Positions 51,521 through 59,321 of a DNA stretch of 64,000 nt are shown piece by piece. Every line of letters starts with the position of its first letter. The stretch's first letter is position 1. The stretch spans positions 62,001 through 126,000 of the forward strand of contig JAHBVO010000006.1 in NCBI GenBank assembly GCA_019637435.1, read 5' to 3'. The notes under the pieces are model-generated. The model was not told the DNA's origin. It saw only the letters and a list, made by a program, of their open reading frames with translations, and did no database searches. The stretch is from Candidatus Obscuribacterales bacterium (lineage in GTDB: Bacteria; Cyanobacteriota; Vampirovibrionia; Obscuribacterales; Obscuribacteraceae). The position numbers were made by a program, and so were the translations under genes.

Positions 51521-54106
51521 GTGAATAACCAAAATCAGCGTCCAAACAGAAGGAAGAAAACACTTCTGAAGCGCTTGAAAGGTATCACCGCTATTGAACT
51601 CGCGGCAATCGTGTCGATTCTCATCGTCATCTGCGCCCTGACATTCAATATATGTATTCTCATATTCTCTGCGGATATGTGCGACCGGGCTTGCAGAGAC
51701 TGCGCCCGAGCCGCCGGACAAATGTCCACTCCGAAGGAAGCGGTCGACGCCATGAACGCGTGTTTGCTGCATCACAAGACCTCAGGTGGTTTTGTGATTA
51801 CGTCATTCAATGCAGAGCTTCTCGTCTACGAGGACTACATCGATCACAGTAACGACCCGAATCCTCCGGGTCCGCCTGCGATGCCACCTCCGAACTCTTC
51901 TTACAATACCCAGACAACAACAGCGGATCCGCAAGTTCTTGCAGACCCGCTTCACCGTGTTCCGGCTCCGGTACTCGGTGGTTGCCCTGGTCCATTCGTA
52001 ATGGTCCGGACAAATCTGACATCGCGGATTCCGGCACCGATCTTCTTTTTCGGTGCTCACTTCCAGGGCAATAGCGGAAACTTGATGGACTTTTCGAGTG
52101 TGTACACGTTCCCAATTACGAACACACTCGGACCTCTTGCTGTAGCGCAAACCGGCTCCGACCCTAACCCGGGCGGACCGACCTCTACAGGTACTACTGA
52201 ACCCGTTATTGGTCAAACCACTTCCAATCCACAGGCCGGTCCTTCCGGTCCGTTGGGACCTGGCGGTCCTGGCGGTCCAGTAGGTCCCGGTGGTCCTCTA
52301 GGTCCTGGCGGTCCTAACGGTCCTGGCGGTCCTCAAGGTCCTGGTGGACCTCAAGGTCCCGGCGGTCCTGAAGGTCCCGGCGGTCCTGGTGGTCCCCAAG
52401 GTCCTGGCGGTCCTGGTGGTCCCGGCGGTCCTGAAGGTCCCGGTGGTCCGGCTGGTCCTGGTGGACCTGGCGGTCCTGGCGGTCCTGAAGGTCCCGGTGG
52501 TCCCGGTGGTCCTGCCGGTCCCGGCGGTCCTGGTGGTCCTCTCGGTCCTGGTGGTCCTTCCGGTCCACTCGGTCCTGGCGGTCCCTTAGGTCCTGGCGGT
52601 CCTGGTGGTCCTGCTGGTCCTGGTGGTCCTAGCGGTCCTGGCGGTCCTGCCGGCCCCGGTGGTCCTAAAGGTCCTGAAGGACCTGGCGGTCCCGGTGGTC
52701 CTGGTGGTCCGGCCGGTCCTGGTGGTCCTAGCGGTCCTGGCGGTCCTGGTGGTCCGAAGGGTCCTGGCGGTCCTGGTGGACCGAAAGGTCCTGGCGGTCC
52801 TAAGGGTCCTAGTGGTCCCGGCGGTCCTGGTGGTCCTAAGGGTCCTGCCGGTCCTGGCGGTCCTTCCGGTCCTGGTGGTCCTAAGGGTCCTGGTGGACCT
52901 GGTGGTCCTTCCGGTCCTGGCGGTCCCGGCGGTCCTGGCGGTCCTGCTGGTCCTGGCGGTCCTTCCGGTCCTGGCGGTCCTGCTGGTCCTGGTGGTCCTT
53001 CCGGTCCTGGTGGACCTGGCGGTCCTTCCGGTCCTGGCGGTCCCGGCGGTCCTGGTGGTCCGAAGGGTCCTGGCGGTCCTTCCGGTCCCGGTGGTCCCGG
53101 TGGTCCCGGCGGTCCTGTAGGTCCCAACGGACCTAGCGGTCCTGGTGGTCCTGGCGGTCCTAAGGGTCCTGGTGGTCCTTCCGGTCCTGGCGGTCCTTCC
53201 GGTCCTGGCGGTCCTTCCGGTCCTGGTGGTCCTTCCGGTCCTGGTGGACCTGGCGGTCCGAAGGGTCCTGGTGGTCCTTCCGGTCCTGGTGGTCCTTCCG
53301 GTCCTGGCGGTCCTTCCGGTCCTGGTGGTCCTTCCGGTCCTGGTGGTCCGAAGGGTCCTAGCGGTCCCGGTGGTCCCGGTGGTCCTGGTGGCCCGAGCGG
53401 TCCTGGTGGTCCCGGCGGTCCTAAAGGTCCTTCCGGCCCTGGCGGTCCTGGTGGTCCTAAGGGTCCTGGTGGTCCTGGTGGTCCTAAGGGTCCTGGCGGT
53501 CCTAAAGGTCCTTCCGGTCCTGGTGGTCCTTCCGGTCCTGGCGGTCCTAAGGGTCCCGGCGGTCCTAGCGGCCCCGGCGGTCCTGGTGGTCCTTCCGGTC
53601 CTGGTGGTCCCGGTGGTCCTGGTGGTCCTTCCGGTCCTGGTGGTCCTTCCGGCCCTGGCGGTCCTAGCGGCCCCGGCGGTCCTGGTGGTCCTTCCGGTCC
53701 TGGTGGTCCCGGTGGTCCTGGTGGTCCTAGCGGCCCTGGTGGTCCTGGCGGTCCTAAAGGTCCTAGCGGTCCTGGTGGTCCTTCCGGTCCTGGTGGTCCC
53801 AAAGGTCCTAGCGGTCCTGGTGGTCCAAGTGGTCCTGGCGGTCCTTCCGGTCCTGGTGGTCCAAGCGGTCCTGGTGGTCCAAGCGGTCCTGGCGGTCCTT
53901 CCGGTCCTGGTGGACCTGGTGGTCCTGCCGGTCCTGGTGGTCCTGCCGGCCCTGGCGGCCCTGGTGGTCCCGGTGGTCCAAGCGGTCCTGCTGGTCCTGC
54001 CGGTCCAATGGGTCCCGGTGGTCCTCTCGGTCCTGCTGGTCCTCTCGGCCCTGGTGGTCCTGGTGGAGCAGCTGGTCCTGCGGGAAGTACCGCGCCAATC
54101 GGATAA
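51521..54106 (+). CDS. Prepilin-like protein with collagen-type tail
   Basis: An 861-residue protein in two parts. Residues 1 to about 205 form a TadE-like prepilin. The basic leader ends in LKG, then ITAIELAAIVSILIVICAL with glutamate at +5 after glycine 21 and a hydrophobic helix. A domain with six or more cysteines follows (CILIFSADMCDRACRDC) and ends VPAPVLGGCPGPF...FSSVYTFPIT. It resembles the orphan protein at 12634-13071. After a Thr/Pro linker (about 205-239), residues about 240-855 are uninterrupted Gly-Pro-X triplets, about 205 in all, mostly alternating GPG with GP plus Ser, Lys, Leu, Ala, Glu or Val. The start codon is GTG with GGAGGAG just upstream. It probably forms a trimeric rod displayed by a pilus-like base. 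Downstream is a bidirectional terminator and HTTM cluster 2. Confidence 0.9.
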   Translation: MNNQNQRPNRRKKTLLKRLKGITAIELAAIVSILIVICALTFNICILIFSADMCDRACRDCARAAGQMSTPKEAVDAMNACLLHHKTSGGFVITSFNAELLVYEDYIDHSNDPNPPGPPAMPPPNSSYNTQTTTADPQVLADPLHRVPAPVLGGCPGPFVMVRTNLTSRIPAPIFFFGAHFQGNSGNLMDFSSVYTFPITNTLGPLAVAQTGSDPNPGGPTSTGTTEPVIGQTTSNPQAGPSGPLGPGGPGGPVGPGGPLGPGGPNGPGGPQGPGGPQGPGGPEGPGGPGGPQGPGGPGGPGGPEGPGGPAGPGGPGGPGGPEGPGGPGGPAGPGGPGGPLGPGGPSGPLGPGGPLGPGGPGGPAGPGGPSGPGGPAGPGGPKGPEGPGGPGGPGGPAGPGGPSGPGGPGGPKGPGGPGGPKGPGGPKGPSGPGGPGGPKGPAGPGGPSGPGGPKGPGGPGGPSGPGGPGGPGGPAGPGGPSGPGGPAGPGGPSGPGGPGGPSGPGGPGGPGGPKGPGGPSGPGGPGGPGGPVGPNGPSGPGGPGGPKGPGGPSGPGGPSGPGGPSGPGGPSGPGGPGGPKGPGGPSGPGGPSGPGGPSGPGGPSGPGGPKGPSGPGGPGGPGGPSGPGGPGGPKGPSGPGGPGGPKGPGGPGGPKGPGGPKGPSGPGGPSGPGGPKGPGGPSGPGGPGGPSGPGGPGGPGGPSGPGGPSGPGGPSGPGGPGGPSGPGGPGGPGGPSGPGGPGGPKGPSGPGGPSGPGGPKGPSGPGGPSGPGGPSGPGGPSGPGGPSGPGGPSGPGGPGGPAGPGGPAGPGGPGGPGGPSGPAGPAGPMGPGGPLGPAGPLGPGGPGGAAGPAGSTAPIG
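52238..54085 (+). repeat. Collagen-coding repeat tract
   Basis: About 1.85 kb of near-repetitive 9- and 18-base units built on GGTCCTGGCGGTCCT-like sequence encode Gly-Pro-X triplets. Gly and Pro codons vary in the third base (GGT/GGC/GGA; CCT/CCC/CCG/CCA), and units recur in blocks (for example the TTCCGGTCCTGGTGGTCC block around 53160-53340), suggesting expansion by unequal exchange. Because GGTCC and GGACC are complementary, the antisense strand is also open over 1.7 kb. Confidence 0.95.
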
Positions 54107-54143
54107 GCCAACGCCAACCGATAGACGAGAAGTACGTAAAAAA

Positions 54144-54184
54144 ATTGAGGCTCCCCGGTTTGCTCCCGGGGAGACCTTTTTTTA
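54144..54184. terminator. Bidirectional terminator between convergent genes
   Basis: CTCCCCGG (54151-54158) and CCGGGGAG (54166-54173) form the stem. Seven T residues follow on the plus strand, and a run of A residues at 54138-54144 gives a U-run on the minus strand. It lies between the collagen-tailed gene and the minus-strand HTTM cluster. Confidence 0.88.
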
Positions 54185-54234
54185 TGGAGATGTTTTCAAA
54201 AGACGATCCAGGTCGCACCACCTGCGGTGCGCAA

Positions 54235-54840
54235 CTACTTCAACAAATCATTCCGTTTCACTCGATAAACGAAATAAGGAGTCTTGTCCCAGTGCCAGGG
54301 TAGATCTTGAAAGTGCACCCAATTTTTCGGATCAGGTTTTGGAACGTCAGCAAAGTTATAGATGTATGTAATGATTGACGGATTGTTTTTTGGATCTTCA
54401 TTGCACCAAACTAGATACCGCGCCATGCTTGGAATGTACTTGCGTCCCCAGCGACCAGGCAAATATTCATAAAAAAGTGTTCGTCGTTTTTCATGAATGA
54501 AATGCTCCTGCTGACTGATCAAATTCATTCGCGGATACTCATAAAGTTTTTGAGTGCCATCCGCAAAGGTGATCACGGATAGCATATGAAAGTTTGCTTT
54601 TCTCAGACCCGAGAACATTGTCCAGTTTTGTTCAAGACCAAAGAAACCCGCATAACGCCTTACGATCGGAATGAGCCAGGATTCATTTCCTGGAAGATGC
54701 GAAAACGCAATCGCATTAGCGACGATAAAAAAAGTGACTATCAAACCGGAATAGATTTTCCGATCTCCACTGCTCAAGGGCTTTTTCACCGGACCAACTT
54801 GGTCGGCACTCGCGGCGGAAAATTTTTCGACTTCACCCAT
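54235..54840 (-). CDS. HTTM partner protein 2
   Basis: A 201-residue member of the same family as the proteins at 44798, 55818 and 56533. It has one transmembrane helix (about 27-45) and an outer domain with WTMFSGLRKANFH, ITFADGTQKLYEYPRM, HEKRRTLFYEYLP, SMARYLVWCNEDPKNNP and a C-terminal VYRVKRNDL. It is the last gene of a minus-strand run: partner (56420-55818), HTTM (55821-54844), then this second partner, three bases after the HTTM stop codon. Having two partners around one HTTM gene differs from the other two modules and suggests partner duplication or a heteromeric complex. Confidence 0.75.
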   Translation of the reverse strand: MGEVEKFSAASADQVGPVKKPLSSGDRKIYSGLIVTFFIVANAIAFSHLPGNESWLIPIVRRYAGFFGLEQNWTMFSGLRKANFHMLSVITFADGTQKLYEYPRMNLISQQEHFIHEKRRTLFYEYLPGRWGRKYIPSMARYLVWCNEDPKNNPSIITYIYNFADVPKPDPKNWVHFQDLPWHWDKTPYFVYRVKRNDLLK

Positions 54841-54843
54841 ACT

Positions 54844-55821
54844 TCACATACCTGTGCTCTGAGCAGTCGAAGAGAGCGTCGAAGATGCTGATGTTTTCAG
54901 GGTTTTCACACGCATCTGATAGATTAGCGTTTCAAGATCCTCGGCACTAACGAACAAAATTAAGCTTGTGATGAAAAACCATTCAAACGGTCCAAGCCCA
55001 AAACAAAAATCCAACCCGAGATGAAAAAGAAGTGCCGACAAAAGCATTGCGTATCTGATTCTTTTATTGGGAATCCAGAATGCGAAAATAAAAGATGTCT
55101 CAAGCGCTAACGTTGACCAGGTCAGGATTTTCGAGACTGCCGGCAAATCGATGAATGGGGGTATCGAAATCCTTGTGTAGTCCAAAAGACGCGTTGCGTA
55201 ATAAACGGCAGATCCATCGCGCCACTGCTCGCCGGCGAATTTATAAATCACGTTTACAAGATAAATCACACAAAGTTGTACTTGAATTACCCTCTGAGCC
55301 CATGGTGCATAGAGCTGGACCGAGGACGCAGGGTTAATCAAACAGTCGATGGATAGGCGTTTTCCACAAGGGGTAAAGATGAGAAACAAGCTGATTATTC
55401 TTGCGAAGTTATCTCCACCCATAAGCACGATCGGAAAATGATTGCACAAGGACAGGTAGCAAAGAAATAACATTAATGAACTAAATCTGGTGGCAAGCCC
55501 AATCGTCACAAAGAATGCCATGAGGGCGGAAAAATATAGAAACCCAATTCGGAAGCCGTCTTCCGAAGGCAAGAGCAAAAGAAGGTCGAAGGCAGGACCA
55601 CGATTCCATTCATTCAAATCGATGCTCGACGTAGGGAACACGGCATTGGCGCCAAAGAATAATAAATAATCTCTTCTAAACTGCACTAATAAACTGAACA
55701 ACATCACCGCACCGAAGCCGATCCGGAAGAGGCTTACCGGAAGAGCGGATTGGGGCTTAAACCAGAAGTCATTCCATGCGGCAAGCGATGTTGAGATTAG
55801 CTTTTTGAAACGCGGGATCAT
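54844..55821 (-). CDS. HTTM-domain membrane protein 2
   Basis: A 325-residue polytopic protein homologous to those at 45448-46380 and 57210-58541. Shared features are LFRIGFGAVMLFSL, LCNHFPIVLMGGDNFARI with F.P.G..LSIDCLI, YAPWAQRVIQVQLC, VIYKFAGEQWRDGSAVYYATRL (conserved lysine K194) and LGLDFCFGLGPFEWFFITSLILF. About eight membrane segments are likely. It overlaps its upstream partner gene by four bases. It lacks the DCC domain present in HTTM protein 3. Function inferred only as HTTM family; activity unknown. Confidence 0.82.
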   Translation of the reverse strand: MIPRFKKLISTSLAAWNDFWFKPQSALPVSLFRIGFGAVMLFSLLVQFRRDYLLFFGANAVFPTSSIDLNEWNRGPAFDLLLLLPSEDGFRIGFLYFSALMAFFVTIGLATRFSSLMLFLCYLSLCNHFPIVLMGGDNFARIISLFLIFTPCGKRLSIDCLINPASSVQLYAPWAQRVIQVQLCVIYLVNVIYKFAGEQWRDGSAVYYATRLLDYTRISIPPFIDLPAVSKILTWSTLALETSFIFAFWIPNKRIRYAMLLSALLFHLGLDFCFGLGPFEWFFITSLILFVSAEDLETLIYQMRVKTLKTSASSTLSSTAQSTGM

Positions 55822-56420
55822 CTCACACCGCCCCGCGACATCTCATGATGCCTTACAAAAAATGGCAGCTGAACAGTCCTATGTTCGATTTGGCTGAAAC
55901 TCATGTTCCGCTGTTTTGTGTATTGGTCGAATGATGGAACATTCATCCCGTTAAATGTAGGTTCTACAAGAACCGGCGGATTATCGACATTCCAGTTAGC
56001 CCTCGCGAGGAACCGAGCCGTATCCGGCCAATATGCCGCATAGTGAGGCTCGCTAACTCCGTCGACAACAAACTTGCGAAGCTGATTTCTTTCGATGTTG
56101 GAGAACGAAAACTTTCGATTCTCCGGCCATTCATACAATCTGATGGAACCGTCTTTGAAGGTGATCAAGCATGTTGCGTATTGATTCATTATTCGAATGT
56201 CGGGACTAAACAAATTCCAGCGTTGCTTCAGCCCGAATAACAAGATAATCGGGTCGACATAAGGTTTCACACGATCTCGAATTTCTCCGGAAGGCGAAAC
56301 TTGAATCAATACAATTGAAAAATATGCGACAATAATAAGACTGATAATAATGCGACCGACGCGCTGGATATCAGAGTTTTCCGCGTTTTGGGAATTATAT
56401 GTAATGTGATTGTCATCCAC
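55818..56420 (-). CDS. HTTM partner protein 3
   Basis: A 200-residue family member with one transmembrane helix (about 24-43). Its outer domain contains RWNLFSPDIRIMNQ, ITFKDGSIRLYEWPE, ERNQLRKFVVDGV and PDTARFLARANW, the motifs that define this partner family. It is the first gene of the minus-strand HTTM cluster and overlaps HTTM gene 2 by four bases. It is divergent from partner 4, with about 110 bases between their starts, so the two HTTM clusters probably share a divergent promoter region. Confidence 0.75.
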   Translation of the reverse strand: MDDNHITYNSQNAENSDIQRVGRIIISLIIVAYFSIVLIQVSPSGEIRDRVKPYVDPIILLFGLKQRWNLFSPDIRIMNQYATCLITFKDGSIRLYEWPENRKFSFSNIERNQLRKFVVDGVSEPHYAAYWPDTARFLARANWNVDNPPVLVEPTFNGMNVPSFDQYTKQRNMSFSQIEHRTVQLPFFVRHHEMSRGGVR

Positions 56421-56532
56421 GCGGAATTAAGCCTCAAACACGTTTTTCGTAATGATAAACTGGAAGAAAATCCTTATAGGCACACTACCAGACTAGCTTA
56501 TCATTAAGCGAAGACAAAGGGTTTATAGGAAA

Positions 56533-57213
56533 ATGATGAGCAAAATTCCTGATGATAATTCGCCCAGCGTCGAGAAAGAATTTGACTTTGCGGTCGAGAA
56601 AGAACCACCATCTAACTTCTGGAAACTTGTTGTTTCCGCTTTCATGTTCATCTATGTAGCATCTGTCGTCATCTGGTGTTTCGACGACATACCGTTTAAA
56701 AAAGAATTGTCGCCGCTGTCTCACTGGATTAATATTGCAGATGGTGGCGTTCAGTATTGGGGACTGTTTAGTCCGGACGTTCGTTACGTCATCTACCATG
56801 AAACAGCACTTGTTTCCTATAAAGACGGAACCATGAAGCTCTACGAGTTTCCCCGCATGCAAAAACTCAGTCACTGGGAGAAATTCAAACACGAAAAATT
56901 GCGAAAGCTATTTGGCGATAATATTCCATGGCCAGGTTACGAATCGTTTCTTCCAAACATCGCTCAGTTTCTAGCTGCAAGCAATCAGGATCCGAAAAAT
57001 CAACCGGCTATGGTCACGATGATTTTTAACTCCACGAAAAATCCGAAACCAGATCCGGATCACTGGAATTATCGAGACAATCTTCCTTTTCACAACGAAA
57101 AATTTGTCCAATTCTTATACAGTGTGCGCGAAAACGACTTTGTCAACGACAAATCGAACTCCACGCCCGATGCGCATAAACAAAGTAACTTGAGGGTTCT
57201 CGAAGCAAAATGA
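56533..57213 (+). CDS. HTTM partner protein 4
   Basis: A 226-residue family member with one transmembrane helix (about 35-54). Its outer domain contains YWGLFSPDVRYVIYHE, VSYKDGTMKLYEFPRM, KHEKLRKLFGDNIP, NIAQFLAASNQDPKNQP and NPKPDPDHWN, most similar to partner 2. The stop codon overlaps the start of HTTM gene 3 by four bases. In all three modules the partner precedes its HTTM gene with the same overlap, which argues for stoichiometric co-translation and a physical complex. Confidence 0.77.
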   Translation: MMSKIPDDNSPSVEKEFDFAVEKEPPSNFWKLVVSAFMFIYVASVVIWCFDDIPFKKELSPLSHWINIADGGVQYWGLFSPDVRYVIYHETALVSYKDGTMKLYEFPRMQKLSHWEKFKHEKLRKLFGDNIPWPGYESFLPNIAQFLAASNQDPKNQPAMVTMIFNSTKNPKPDPDHWNYRDNLPFHNEKFVQFLYSVRENDFVNDKSNSTPDAHKQSNLRVLEAK

Positions 57214-58541
57214 ACGAGCCGAGCAAGAAAGAGAAATTTCTTAAGTGGTGGCAGAGCTTTTTCTTTGAGCCGGCATCACCGACTCCAATTGCCTGGTTTC
57301 GTATCGCAATCGGAATCGTCACGCTCCAATGCCTCTGCATACACCTTCTCTCAGATTGGTCGTTGTACTTCGGCGATCATCCTCTGATCACGATAGAAAC
57401 GATGATCGGAAAATATTGGAGATATGATCCGTATTTTGATCTGATGCTTCTTTTGCCGTCACAAGAAATTTGGCGATGGTATTTCTTCTGGGCCACGGTC
57501 GCATTTGCGACGATGATGACATTCGGTTTATTCACGAGATTCAGTTCTGTCGCGACATTTCTGTGCATGATGTCGTTGCAGCATCACTTCTTGATCAATC
57601 AGAATTCCGGCGACAACTTCTTGCGAATCGGTCTGCTATTCGTCGCTATGTCGAATGCGGGCGACGCTTTGTCCATCGACAACTTGCTCCGGGCCACACG
57701 ACAGGATTGGCGGAAAGAGGGATTTCGCCCACCGCTTGCTGCGCCCTGGGCACAGCGCATGTTGCAAATCCAACTATGTATCGCATATTTCCATACATTC
57801 TGGTGCAAAATCGCCGGTGAAGATTGGAACAACGGAACGGCAGTCTATTATGCCAGCCGCTACGATGACATCATCCGTTTTCCGCTGCCATATCTACTGG
57901 ATGATCTGAACGTCATAAAGATTTTGACCTGGGGTACTCTGGTAGTTGAACTTGCACTCTGCACGCTTATCTGGTGGCGCCCGGTGCGCTACTGGATCAT
58001 AATTCTGGGCGTGGCACTTCACCTCGGCATCGAGTACACGATGAACCTGCCGATGTTCGAATGGCTATTTATTTCTAGCTATCTGCTGTTTATCTATCCC
58101 GAACATTACAGCCAGGCAATGGATGCAGTGAAAGCCTGGATCCACAAAAACATCGCAAAACCAAGCGACCTCGTTTTCGACGGAAACTGCATCTTCTGCG
58201 TGCGCACAGTCGGTCTGATTCATCGCCTGGATATTTTCGGTATGGTGAGATTGCATAACTTCAGAGATCTAGGCGACGTCGACTGGAAGTCTGAAGTAAA
58301 TGAGGAACGAGCCGAGAAAGAAATTCTATTGCGCAAGCCTGATGGAAAGTGGCTTGGCGGTTTTGCCGCGTTTCGATACATGGCTGGTCGAATGCCCTGG
58401 CTCATGTTGCTCGCTCCGTTCCTTTATCTACCTGGACTTGCGCAGATCGGAGATGCCGTGTATAAACTCGTGGCAGCAAATCGCTATGTGCTGCTCGGCG
58501 GCAAATGCGACCATAAGACTTGCACCTTGGCGGCGAAATAG
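57210..58541 (+). CDS. HTTM-DCC fusion membrane protein 3
   Basis: A 443-residue protein. Residues 1 to about 310 are an HTTM domain (FRIAIGIVTLQCL, LQHHFLINQNSGDNFLRI, APWAQRMLQIQLC, FWCKIAGEDWNNGTAVYYAS with lysine K200, and NLPMFEWLFISSYLLF). Residues about 318-440 are a DCC-type (DUF393) thiol-disulfide oxidoreductase-like domain beginning LVFDGNCIFCVR, with the DGxCxxC motif at C327 and C330, and ending in GGKCDHKTC. HTTM-DCC pairing hints at redox chemistry on the inner face. It overlaps partner 4 by four bases and is followed after 8 bases by the TPR protein gene. Confidence 0.86.
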   Translation: MNEPSKKEKFLKWWQSFFFEPASPTPIAWFRIAIGIVTLQCLCIHLLSDWSLYFGDHPLITIETMIGKYWRYDPYFDLMLLLPSQEIWRWYFFWATVAFATMMTFGLFTRFSSVATFLCMMSLQHHFLINQNSGDNFLRIGLLFVAMSNAGDALSIDNLLRATRQDWRKEGFRPPLAAPWAQRMLQIQLCIAYFHTFWCKIAGEDWNNGTAVYYASRYDDIIRFPLPYLLDDLNVIKILTWGTLVVELALCTLIWWRPVRYWIIILGVALHLGIEYTMNLPMFEWLFISSYLLFIYPEHYSQAMDAVKAWIHKNIAKPSDLVFDGNCIFCVRTVGLIHRLDIFGMVRLHNFRDLGDVDWKSEVNEERAEKEILLRKPDGKWLGGFAAFRYMAGRMPWLMLLAPFLYLPGLAQIGDAVYKLVAANRYVLLGGKCDHKTCTLAAK

Positions 58542-58549
58542 GAGGGCGG

Positions 58550-59296
58550 ATGGCAAGGATTGCAATAGCATTATTAGTAGCGGTGCTCTATATCTGGGTC
58601 ATCATGGTGACGATGCCTTACCGCCGAAATGTCATTCAGCAGCAAGATCTTACTGATTACTACGCCACACAAGAGCGTGAATTCGCATACGCAAAACAGG
58701 CGTATGAAACGGAAAAAGCAAAGCCCAATCCAAATCAAGAACAGCTCCAACTAGCGCAAGAACGCCTTGCCCTCTACTGCTGGGAGAAGCGCGACTATGA
58801 CAGAGCAGTTGAACTGCTGGACGATCTGGTGAAGAAGCGAAAACCCGCAGAAGGAGCGCCTTACAGTGAGAAGTATGTCGATACTCTGTTGCGTCTGGCC
58901 GGCGTATACCGCGATGTGACGAACTGGAAAGTCGCGGAGATGACTTATCAGGAAGTCATGGATTACGACAAAAAATTCTTTGAAAACACAGATCCGAACA
59001 ACGTAAAACTCGCTCGTGATTTGAACAACATGGGCTTGTTCTACTACCTGAAGGGAACCAGCGAGAAAGAAGAAGCTGCCCGAAATGCGATTTTGAAGCA
59101 GTCGTCGGAGTTTCTAAATCAAGCGATCAAAAAGTATCAGGCAAAGCTCGGACCAGATTCTCAATCCGAGGGGATCGCTTTATGGAATCTGTATCTGACG
59201 GAGCGCGACCTTGGTAATGTGAAAGAAGCAGATGCAATCAAAGCCCGAGCAGAAGCAATTGACGCAAAAGCTAATCGTCCAGTGAAAGCGCCTTAA
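58550..59296 (+). CDS. TPR protein of HTTM module 3
   Basis: A 248-residue protein with an N-terminal membrane helix (about 3-22) and a TPR-like helical region (about 60-245). ERLALYCWEKRDYDRAVELLDD and DLNNMGLFYYLKGTSEKEEA are clear repeats. The ATG at 58550 has GGAGGG four bases upstream, which also places it as the third gene of the partner-HTTM-TPR operon. It resembles in plan the TPR protein at 46386-47138. It is convergent with the glycosyltransferase operon (25-base gap). Confidence 0.8.
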   Translation: MARIAIALLVAVLYIWVIMVTMPYRRNVIQQQDLTDYYATQEREFAYAKQAYETEKAKPNPNQEQLQLAQERLALYCWEKRDYDRAVELLDDLVKKRKPAEGAPYSEKYVDTLLRLAGVYRDVTNWKVAEMTYQEVMDYDKKFFENTDPNNVKLARDLNNMGLFYYLKGTSEKEEAARNAILKQSSEFLNQAIKKYQAKLGPDSQSEGIALWNLYLTERDLGNVKEADAIKARAEAIDAKANRPVKAP

Positions 59297-59321
59297 TAAG
59301 TAAGCTCGCGCTCTCGCAAAC

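Noticed and set aside
52351..54117. 588-codon antisense frame encoding a Gly-Pro-Pro-rich protein
   Set aside because: It is an automatic mirror of the sense collagen repeat: GGTCC reads GGACC on the other strand, so Gly-Pro triplets appear on both. It has no ribosome binding site, and the sense gene has a clear start, prepilin head and terminator.
53145..54371. 408-codon Val/Leu-rich frame on the plus strand
   Set aside because: A shifted reading of the collagen repeat (GTCCTG becomes Val-Leu). It begins in mid-repeat and runs through the terminator.
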